A stretch of DNA of 5,733 nucleotides from Planctomycetota bacterium (GTDB lineage: Bacteria > Planctomycetota > SZUA-567 > H5-PLA8 > CALKMO01): assembly GCA_026417845.1 (NCBI GenBank), contig JAOACM010000303.1:1-5733 (forward strand), read 5' to 3'. The position numbers were made by a program, and so were the translations under genes. Shown one piece after another: positions 1 to 5,338 of the stretch. The notes under the pieces were generated by a model. That model was not told where the DNA came from, searched no databases, and saw only the letters and a list, made by a program, of their open reading frames with translations. Position 1 is the first letter of the stretch. Every line of letters starts with the position of its first letter.

Positions 1-1599
1 CATGTGCACCGAGGCGAGCTCCATCTGTTGGAGCGATGTCGTGCCACCGAGGCGCTGGCGCGGCAGTTCGACATGGATGTGGTGGACCTGACCCGCATGA
101 AGATACCCGAGGAAGTGCTGGCCATGGTCCCCGGCACGATGGCGCAGATGTACCGGATCGTTCCGATTTCGTTCGACGACGGGGTGCTCACCATAGCCAT
201 GTCCGACCCGCAGAACATCCACGTGCTGGATGAGCTGAGGTTCCTGCTTAACGTTGATGTGCGGGGGGCGGTGGCGAGCGAGAAGGCCATCGCCGACGCG
301 GTCGAGGCGTATTACGGGAGCGAGAAAGAGTCCATAGATTCGCTCGTCAACGAGCTTACCGCGGAAGGCCTGGAAGACATGCCCGAGGACCCCGACAAGA
401 TAGACCCCCGGAACATCGAGAAGATGGTGAACGCCCCGCCCGTCGTAAAGCTCCTCAACCTGGTGCTGATGACCGCCATCAACGACAAGGCCAGCGACAT
501 ACACTTCGAGCCGTTCGAGAACGAGTTCAAGATCCGCTACCGCGTGGACGGGGCGCTTCTGGAGATATCGCCGCCGCCGAAGCAGCTCGCCCTGCCGATC
601 ATATCGCGCATCAAGGTGCTGGCGAACATGGACATAGCCGAGCACCGCGTGCCCCAGGACAACCGCATCGAGCTGACGATCCGCAACAATCCGATAGACC
701 TGCGCGTCTCGACCCTGCCTTGCGTCTTCGGGGAATCGGTCGTCATGCGCGTGCTGGACCGCAGCGTGGTATCGCTGGACCTGGAACGCCTCGGCATGCG
801 CGACGAGGAGCTGCAGTTCTTCAAGGATATCGTTCAGCGGCCCAACGGGATAGTGCTGGTGACCGGCCCCACCGGCTCCGGCAAGACGACGACCCTGTAT
901 TCCGCCCTCAACGAAGCCAACTCGCCGGAGGTCAAGATCATCACGACGGAGGACCCGGTCGAGTACGACCTCGACGGGATAGTCCAGGTGCCGATCAACG
1001 AGGCGATAGGCGTGACCTACGCCAACTGCCTCCGCAGCATACTCCGCCAGGACCCCGATAAGATACTGGTCGGCGAGATCCGCGACAAGGAGACGGCGGA
1101 AATAGCGATCGAGGCGAGCCTGACTGGCCACCTGGTCTTCTCGACCCTGCACACGAACGACTCGGCCTCTACGCTCACCCGCCTGCTCGATATGGGCGTC
1201 GAACCGTTCCTCATAGCGGCCACCCTGGAGGCGGTGATAGCTCAGCGTCTCGTGCGCGTAATCTGCACGAAATGCAAGGCGCCGTACACCCCGTCGGAGG
1301 AGGCCCTGATGGAACTCCAGCTCAAGCCGGAGGACGTCGAGGGCAAGGTGTTCTACTACGGCCGCAAGTGCGAGCACTGCAACAAGACCGGATATAAGGG
1401 GCGCAACGCCATATTCGAGATCATGCAGATGGATTCGCGCATGCGCGAGCTCATACTCGCGCGCAAATCCACCGAGGTTCTCCGGGCCGAGGCCATAGCG
1501 TCCGGCATGAGGACGCTGCGCGAATCCGGCATCCTGAAGATATTCGACGGCGTGACGACCATCGAGGAGGTCGTCCGGCAGACGCTGGCGTTCGAATAG
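1..1599 (+). CDS. pilB: Type IV pilus / type II secretion assembly ATPase PilB/GspE (5' partial)
   Basis: Hexameric cytoplasmic ATPase that drives pilin or pseudopilin polymerisation by acting on the inner-membrane platform protein. Counting from the GTG at 4: the end of an MshEN-type N-terminal domain (about 1-105), a GspE core with Walker A GPTGSGKTTT at 288-297, an Asp box around TTEDPVEY (315-322), Walker B in RQDPDKILVGEIRD (348-361, Glu358), a His box TGHLVFSTLHTND (374-386), and a zinc-binding tetracysteine C421/C424/C456/C459. All catalytic motifs are intact. The frame is open to the window edge, family members usually begin further upstream, and no ribosome binding site can be seen for the GTG, so I treat the gene as cut by the window. 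The first 20 or so residues match the family poorly. The zinc cysteines and the N-terminal domain favour an assembly ATPase over retraction ATPase PilT. PilB versus GspE cannot be settled from this gene alone. Confidence 0.95.
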   Translation, partial: HVHRGELHLLERCRATEALARQFDMDVVDLTRMKIPEEVLAMVPGTMAQMYRIVPISFDDGVLTIAMSDPQNIHVLDELRFLLNVDVRGAVASEKAIADAVEAYYGSEKESIDSLVNELTAEGLEDMPEDPDKIDPRNIEKMVNAPPVVKLLNLVLMTAINDKASDIHFEPFENEFKIRYRVDGALLEISPPPKQLALPIISRIKVLANMDIAEHRVPQDNRIELTIRNNPIDLRVSTLPCVFGESVVMRVLDRSVVSLDLERLGMRDEELQFFKDIVQRPNGIVLVTGPTGSGKTTTLYSALNEANSPEVKIITTEDPVEYDLDGIVQVPINEAIGVTYANCLRSILRQDPDKILVGEIRDKETAEIAIEASLTGHLVFSTLHTNDSASTLTRLLDMGVEPFLIAATLEAVIAQRLVRVICTKCKAPYTPSEEALMELQLKPEDVEGKVFYYGRKCEHCNKTGYKGRNAIFEIMQMDSRMRELILARKSTEVLRAEAIASGMRTLRESGILKIFDGVTTIEEVVRQTLAFE

Positions 1600-1649
1600 G
1601 CGGGCTTTCCCTGCGCATGAGCGGGGCCTTCCGGGGCGCGCGAACAGGG

Positions 1650-1959
1650 ATCCGGAGACTTGCCGCCCGCGGGCGTGCCGGTTGCGTTGTTGGTCTGCGG
1701 GAGCGATTATCAGAGGGAATGCGACACAGACGGTTGCGGGCGATGCGACGCGGGCTTGCCCCCGGTGCTCTCCGAAAGTGCCAGGGTAAAAATCGGGGAG
1801 AAACGCAATCCGGCGGGACGTGTTCACTGAAGGACCGGGTAAAGCCCCGCATCGCCAGCGCAAATCTGTCTCTTGCCCGGGGACATCGCAACCGCCCCTC
1901 CAGACCTGAAATGGCAGATATGCCCGCTTGCCTTTTGGAGCGCGGGAGGGCATAATCTG
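1650..1959 (+). ncRNA. Structured RNA candidate, copy A (between pilB and pilC)
   Basis: Unrecognised structured RNA, called because a diverged second copy lies at 4216-4522. Blocks shared in the same order: ATCCGGA (1650-1656), GGTTGCG..TGTTGGT (1680-1694), a CAGAG loop (1711-1715), CTCTCCGAAAG (1768-1778), GGTAAAAATCG (1785-1795), CTGAAG (1827-1832), AATCT.TCTC (1863-1872) and GGGGACATCGCAACC (1879-1893). Proposed pairing: closing stem 1679-1686/1887-1894; 1693-1697/1727-1731; a hairpin 1704-1723 showing the CAGAG loop; 1752-1754/1759-1761; 1764-1768/1778-1782; a small hairpin 1823-1834; and a 3' hairpin 1915-1925/1948-1959 (11 bp, one bulged A, 22-nt loop). U·G pairs such as 1766·1780 and 1824·1833 favour the plus strand as template. 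It starts about 50 bases after the pilB stop with no clear promoter, and ends 106 bases before the pilC start, so it may lie in the pilus transcript. Boundaries are approximate and the function is unknown. Confidence 0.7.
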
Positions 1960-2050
1960 TCAAGGGGCGTTGGAGAGGCGTTTCTTCGATATCCGGCGGG
2001 GCGGCTGGGCGCGTTCCCGGGCGGCCGGAGCGGTCCTCGGGCGGGTTTAC

Positions 2051-2057
2051 GGGGGAG
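2051..2057 (+). promoter_or_regulatory. Ribosome binding site of pilC
   Basis: GGGGGAG lies 8 bases before ATG 2066 and decides that start over the longer in-frame TTG at 1928, which has no Shine-Dalgarno sequence and falls inside the 3' hairpin of RNA copy A. The stretch 1960-2065 between that hairpin and the start codon is GC-rich and shows no convincing promoter or open frame, so it is best read as pilC leader. Confidence 0.8.
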
Positions 2058-2065
2058 TCCGAACC

Positions 2066-3391
2066 ATGCCGACGTATGTCTTCGATGCCCTGGATGCCCA
2101 GGGGAAGGAGATACGGAGCGAGATCGAGGCGAGCAGCGAGAGGGAGGCCCAGGAAAAGATCCGCGCGATGAAGTGCTATCCGACGCGGATAACCGCCAAG
2201 GCCGGCGGCCCGACTGCCCCGGCGGCGCAGAAACAGCAATCGGGGAAGCAGGGACCGGCGAAAGGCGGCGGCCCGGCGGCCGGCGCAGCGCCGATGCCGG
2301 CCGGCGTACCGCTCGCCATCCAGCGCAAAAAGTCCTTCTCTCTGTCCTTCCGCGTCAGCCGCAAGCAGCTTACCCAGTTCACCCGCCAGTTCGCCACCCT
2401 GGTCAACGCCGGCCTGCCGCTGGTCAAGGGACTGGATGTGCTTCAGAACCAGTTCCGCCCGGGCCTGATGAAAGAGACGATCGTGGATGTCCGCGAGGAC
2501 GTCGAGGGCGGCTCGGCCCTGTCCGACGCGCTTGCCAAGCATCCCCGCGTATTCGACAGACTCTACGTAAGCATGGTGAAGGCGGGCGAGGCCGGCGGCG
2601 TCCTCGATACGATCCTCAACCGCTTGGCCGATTACATGGAAAAGGAGCAGCGCCTCCGCTCGAAGATCATAGGCGCCATGGTCTATCCGGCGGCGGTTAT
2701 AACCATAGCCGCCGGCATCCTCGCGCTGATAATGATCTACATAATCCCGAAGTTCCAGGATATGTTCAAGGAGATGAACATCCCCGGCGGTCTGCCGGCG
2801 CCCACCAAACTGCTGCTGGCGATAGCCACCACGATGAAGGACTTCTGGTATCTGATAGTCTTCCTCCCGGTCATCATCTACGCGCTCGTCAAGATAATCG
2901 GCATGAATCCCAGAGGGCGGTACATCATAGACCTCGTGAAACTCAAGGCCCCCGTATTCGGAATAATCATCAGCAAATCGTCCATCAGCCGTTTCTGCAG
3001 GACCCTGGGCACGCTGCTCCAGTCGGGCGTCCCGATCATAGACGCCCTGGGCATCATCAAGAACACCACCGGCAACGCCGTGGTGACGAAGGCGGTCGAA
3101 GGCGTCCACAGCTCGATACGCGAGGGCGACAACATAGCCGATCCGCTCAGGCACAGCGGCGTCTTCGACGACCTGGTGGTCAACATGATCAAGGTAGGCG
3201 AGGAGACGGGCGAGGTGGACAAGATGCTCATCAAGATCGCCGATACCTACGACAGTGAGGTTGATGCGCTGGTCGGCGGGCTGATGAGCCTGCTTGAACC
3301 GATCCTCATCGTCGGCCTCGGCGTCACGGTCGGTTTCATCGTCGTATCTCTGTTTCTGCCCCTGATCACCATCATGGAGAAGCTCAAGTAA
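2066..3391 (+). CDS. pilC: Type IV pilus / type II secretion inner-membrane platform protein PilC/GspF
   Basis: Polytopic inner-membrane platform that couples the assembly ATPase to filament growth. The 441-residue product starts with the family signature MPTYVFDALDAQGKEIRSEIEA. It then has two T2SSF domains: about 102-225, with FTRQFATLVNAGLPLVKGLDVL broken at residues 105-126 and VKAGEAGGVLDTIL at 171-184; and about 307-430, with FCRTLGTLLQSGVPIIDAL starting at 310 and IKVGEETGEVDKML at 375-388. Membrane segments are visible near 205-228, 258-279 and 409-433, the usual three-helix plan. Residues 44-88 form an Ala/Gly/Pro/Gln/Lys-rich linker between the N-terminal segment and the first domain, somewhat longer than I expect. 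It lies downstream of pilB and is probably in the same transcript, but no pilT lies between them. Length and motifs are complete and I see no lesion. Confidence 0.95.
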   Translation: MPTYVFDALDAQGKEIRSEIEASSEREAQEKIRAMKCYPTRITAKAGGPTAPAAQKQQSGKQGPAKGGGPAAGAAPMPAGVPLAIQRKKSFSLSFRVSRKQLTQFTRQFATLVNAGLPLVKGLDVLQNQFRPGLMKETIVDVREDVEGGSALSDALAKHPRVFDRLYVSMVKAGEAGGVLDTILNRLADYMEKEQRLRSKIIGAMVYPAAVITIAAGILALIMIYIIPKFQDMFKEMNIPGGLPAPTKLLLAIATTMKDFWYLIVFLPVIIYALVKIIGMNPRGRYIIDLVKLKAPVFGIIISKSSISRFCRTLGTLLQSGVPIIDALGIIKNTTGNAVVTKAVEGVHSSIREGDNIADPLRHSGVFDDLVVNMIKVGEETGEVDKMLIKIADTYDSEVDALVGGLMSLLEPILIVGLGVTVGFIVVSLFLPLITIMEKLK

Positions 3392-3408
3392 CGGGCGGGG
3401 CGGACGCC

Positions 3409-3423
3409 GGCCCGCGCCGGGCC
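3409..3423 (+). terminator. Weak terminator-like hairpin after pilC
   Basis: GGCCCG (3409-3414) and CGGGCC (3418-3423) form a six-pair GC stem with a 3-base loop, 17 bases after the pilC stop, followed by only TTTC. The short T run makes strong intrinsic termination doubtful; it may be an attenuator or chance in GC-rich DNA. Confidence 0.35.
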
Positions 3424-3443
3424 TTTCGCGCGACGCGGGGAGT

Positions 3444-3456
3444 CCTCCCTTGGAGG
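3444..3456 (+). promoter_or_regulatory. Hairpin enclosing the Shine-Dalgarno of the Rrf2 gene
   Basis: CCTCC (3444-3448) is the exact complement of the ribosome binding site GGAGG (3452-3456), with loop CTT between. GGAGG is 8 bases before ATG 3465 and fixes that start; the in-frame TTG at 3450 falls within the hairpin loop. The pairing could hold the site closed in the mRNA, or open it when translation or transcription from pilC approaches. Whether it forms in the cell is inference. Confidence 0.45.
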
Positions 3457-3464
3457 GCGGGGAA

Positions 3465-3959
3465 ATGCAGGTGACCAGGGCTGTGGACTACGGCATCAGG
3501 GCCCTGCTCGTCATGGCATCCTCCGGCGACGGACGCCGTTTCTACCTGAACGAACTGGCCGAGGGGGCCGAGGTTCCGCGGAACTACCTGGTGAAGATTC
3601 TGAAGGCGCTCAGCCACGCCGGGCTGGTTTCCTCGTTCCGGGGCGTATGGGGCGGCTTCGCCCTGGCCAGGGACCCGGAGGATATATCCCTGAGGGACAT
3701 CATCGAGGCCGTGGACGGCCCGATAGGGATCGTCCCCTGCCTGACCGGCTCGAACGGATGTCCGCGCCGGCCGGCCTGCGCCGCGCATGAGACGTTCAGA
3801 GCGATCCGCGAAAAACTGCTCGCCGAAATGGGATCGCACTCCCTGGCCGAACTGGCCCGCCGGGAGGCTGGCATCCGCGCCGACGCACAGCCCAGATCTG
3901 CAGCAAAGTACGGAGCGGCCGGCGCCCCCATCGCCCGCCAGGCATCAATGGGGACCTGA
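3465..3959 (+). CDS. Rrf2-family (IscR/NsrR-like) transcriptional regulator
   Basis: DNA-binding regulator of 164 residues. It has the Rrf2 plan: MQVTRAVDYGIRALLVMAS at the N terminus, a winged helix-turn-helix over about residues 25-68 (LNELAEGAEVPRNYLVKILKAL broken at 28-49, with wing GGFALARDPEDISL at 63-76), then DIIEAVDGP at 78-86. C92, C99 and C105 (spacing C-X6-C-X5-C) sit where IscR, NsrR and related members bind a [2Fe-2S] or [4Fe-4S] cluster (IscR has C-X5-C-X5-C), so an iron-sulfur or redox ligand is likely but not proven. The tail after about residue 137 is Ala/Arg-rich and not family-typical. It starts 73 bases after pilC on the same strand, past a weak hairpin, so it could be co-transcribed or have its own promoter. 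Its targets cannot be read from the window; no iron-sulfur assembly or nitric oxide genes are adjacent. Confidence 0.92.
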   Translation: MQVTRAVDYGIRALLVMASSGDGRRFYLNELAEGAEVPRNYLVKILKALSHAGLVSSFRGVWGGFALARDPEDISLRDIIEAVDGPIGIVPCLTGSNGCPRRPACAAHETFRAIREKLLAEMGSHSLAELARREAGIRADAQPRSAAKYGAAGAPIARQASMGT

Positions 3960-4215
3960 AACCGGCGCGCGGACAATCCTCGGCGAACGCACATCGTTTG
4001 AGGCTTTCCCGGAGCCGCGCTTCTGCCGGGCGGACCGCATTCCTGGCGCCCTTGCAGCGTCCCCTGAGCGCCCGGTAATGGGCATTTTCCGCAAATTGTT
4101 TGCCGTCCATATATGAGGTAAATGGGCGCGGAGCGTATATGTGGCAGCGCTATTGTTGCCCCGCTCAAGCACACCGCTACAGGCAGCGAACCCTCGCGGA
4201 TCCCGGTAAGAGCCC
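3960..4215 (+). promoter_or_regulatory. Non-coding region before RNA copy B with an AT-rich, promoter-like island
   Basis: There is no credible gene here. The stretch 4076-4142 is clearly richer in A and T than its surroundings and holds a GCAAA-TTG-TTTGC palindrome (4091-4103), TATATG at 4110 and again at 4136, and a possible hairpin GGCAGC/GTTGCC (4143-4160). A poor sigma70-like match TTGCAG (4052-4057) with GGTAAT (4074-4079) also occurs. This is where a promoter for RNA copy B would be expected, but no -35/-10 pair is convincing. The palindrome could be a regulator site; the owner is unknown. Confidence 0.3.
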
Positions 4216-4522
4216 ATCCGGAAACCTCCCGGCGGGAGCTGGTTGCGCTGTTGGTTCGCAGGGGTGGCTGTCAGAGAAGGCACAACGAACGGGGCGCGGA
4301 AGAGGTTTGCCTCCGGCCCTCTCCGAAAGCCGCTTGGGGTAAAAATCGCGGGAAATGCCCCCCGGCGGCATCGGAGCGCTCTCTGAAGAGATGGGGCAGG
4401 CCTCCTCGCCGCCCGCGCCAATCTCTCTCCTTTCCGGGGGACATCGCAACCGGCTCTCCCGGCGGAAAGGCGGCCGGCCCCGATCCATAAGCTCCGCACC
4501 AGACCTCCGGATGGATCCGGGG
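4216..4522 (+). ncRNA. Structured RNA candidate, copy B (downstream of the Rrf2 gene)
   Basis: Second copy of the element at 1650-1959. It carries the same ordered blocks: ATCCGGA (4216-4222), GGTTGCG..TGTTGGT (4241-4255), CAGAG (4272-4276), CTCTCCGAAAG (4319-4329), GGTAAAAATCG (4338-4348), CTGAAG (4383-4388) and GGGGACATCGCAACC (4437-4451). Pairing: closing stem 4236-4247/4445-4456 (12 pairs, one U·G), longer than in copy A; 4254-4258/4286-4290; hairpin 4264-4269/4278-4283 with one G·G mismatch showing CAGAG; 4302-4305/4310-4313; 4314-4317/4329-4332; 4379-4382/4387-4390; and a 3' hairpin 4478-4488/4511-4522 (11 bp, one bulged C, 22-nt loop). CTCCC/GGGAG at 4226-4238 is an extra 5' hairpin that competes with the closing stem. 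It is not followed by a plus-strand gene in the window; the next gene converges on it. That argues against a simple leader and for a free-standing RNA or a dispersed element. Function unknown. Confidence 0.7.
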
Positions 4523-4642
4523 TGGACGCGGCGGAAACACTGGGCGCCGCAGCGCCACGCAACCGGGATCGCAAGCTGTAAGTTTCGCGGAACAGGTTTT
4601 CGGGCAGGCTCTAAACAATTACCATGTTTCCGGCGGGCAACG
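4523..4642. other. Short non-coding spacer between RNA copy B and the convergent gene
   Basis: Holds a GC hairpin GGCGC-CGCA-GCGCC (4543-4556) with no T run after it, and a second CGCAACCGG (4558-4566) identical to 4445-4453, the 3' strand of the closing stem of RNA copy B. No gene or clear terminator is seen. The hairpin could mark the end of the copy B transcript. Confidence 0.35.
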
Positions 4643-4654
4643 TTACCTGCCCGC
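4633..4654 (-). terminator. Stem-loop spanning the stop codon of the convergent membrane gene
   Basis: GCGGGCA (4633-4639) and TGCCCGC (4648-4654) form a perfect seven-pair stem with an 8-base loop that contains the TAA stop (4643-4645) of the minus-strand gene. No T run follows on either strand, so intrinsic termination is uncertain. It lies where transcripts from both directions would meet. Confidence 0.35.
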
Positions 4655-5320
4655 GGGGGTTGCCGGAGGCGCCGGATCCGAGGGGGCGGGAGGACCCGAT
4701 GGAGGCATCGCGGTTTGCATCCGGGACCGGCGGCCGGCAAAGGGCGAGGCGATAAGCCCGCCCAAACCGGCGGCCAGCGCCAGCAGGCCGGCCAGCCAGC
4801 CCAGGACAGGCACAATTGAGACCGCGCACAGGATCCCGCCTCCGACAAGGATGCTCCAGACCGGCATGTCGCCCTTTGGACTGTTTACGGCGAAAAGCAG
4901 CCATTTCCCCAGGGCCATCGAGACCGCCACGAGCGCGCACCAGAGGGCCAGGATCCAGAGGGCGACCCAGACCACGTTCAGAAGGGGCACGTGCTTTATC
5001 GCGGCCAGAACGACGACCGCGACGATCGAGGCGGCGACGCCTAGCAGGATGCAGCGCAGCGGGCCGCTTTCGACCGTCCCGGAGACCTTCATGAAGACCG
5101 AGGGACGGAGAGAGGCGGCGAGCATCCCGGCCGATATCGCGCCGGCGAACGCCGCGGCGAAGCAAAGGACGTAAATCAGAACAGCCCCGAGGACGGCGAA
5201 GGTCACTATGCACTTCTGATAAGTACTCGGCCATTCGTCGGCAAAGGCCGCAACCGGGACGGCTGCCGCTGCGAGGGCTGCCGCAGCCGCTGCTCTTCTC
5301 GACCAGGCCTGATATTCCAT
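4643..5320 (-). CDS. Signal-peptide-bearing multi-pass membrane protein (DUF8173-like, tentative)
   Basis: Product of 225 residues, function unknown. An N-terminal Arg-Arg plus Ala-rich stretch ending AFA|DEW at 27 looks like a Sec signal peptide. Hydrophobic segments follow near 37-69, 88-108, 112-145 and 154-192, the last containing PVLGWLAGLLALAAGLGGLI (171-190). The tail 196-225 is basic then Pro/Ala-rich. The arrangement, with a small hydrophilic stretch before paired helices and a Gly-rich final helix, reminds me of the integral-membrane domain found beside or fused to bactofilin-like proteins; this is from memory and unproven. The ATG is supported by GGGAG on the minus strand (5331-5335, 10 bases upstream), within the 18-base gap to the preceding gene. 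Close spacing suggests an operon with that gene. It converges on RNA copy B. Confidence 0.8.
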   Translation of the reverse strand: MEYQAWSRRAAAAAALAAAAVPVAAFADEWPSTYQKCIVTFAVLGAVLIYVLCFAAAFAGAISAGMLAASLRPSVFMKVSGTVESGPLRCILLGVAASIVAVVVLAAIKHVPLLNVVWVALWILALWCALVAVSMALGKWLLFAVNSPKGDMPVWSILVGGGILCAVSIVPVLGWLAGLLALAAGLGGLIASPFAGRRSRMQTAMPPSGPPAPSDPAPPATPAGR

Positions 5321-5338
5321 TGCGTCCGCTCTCCCCTC

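Noticed and set aside
1650..1959. Known riboswitch, group I or II intron, or IscB/TnpB-associated guide RNA
   Set aside because: I could not find the hallmark motifs: no cobalamin, TPP, FMN, SAM, lysine, c-di-GMP or glmS core, no group II domain V, no group I P7 core, and no transposase or nuclease gene nearby. An Rfam search would settle this.
1928..2065. Upstream TTG start for pilC
   Set aside because: No ribosome binding site, the extra residues do not match the family, and ATG 2066 begins the canonical N terminus after GGGGGAG.
1451..3154. Long minus-strand open frame of 567 codons
   Set aside because: It is antisense to pilC, the end of pilB and RNA copy A; its predicted protein is Arg- and Asp-rich shadow sequence with no recognisable domain, as expected opposite GC-rich genes.
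1873..3258. Plus-strand open frame overlapping pilC in another frame
   Set aside because: Low-complexity Arg/Gly/Pro-rich translation inside a well-supported pilC.
1650..4522. Direct repeats bounding a mobile unit that carries pilC and the Rrf2 gene
   Set aside because: The copies are too diverged to be target-flanking repeats of a recent insertion, there is no integrase or transposase, and pilC belongs with pilB.
4177..4848. Open frames on both strands across RNA copy B and into the membrane gene
   Set aside because: The translations are Arg/Pro-rich with no domain, and the corresponding reading of copy A is broken by indels, so conservation between copies is not coding.
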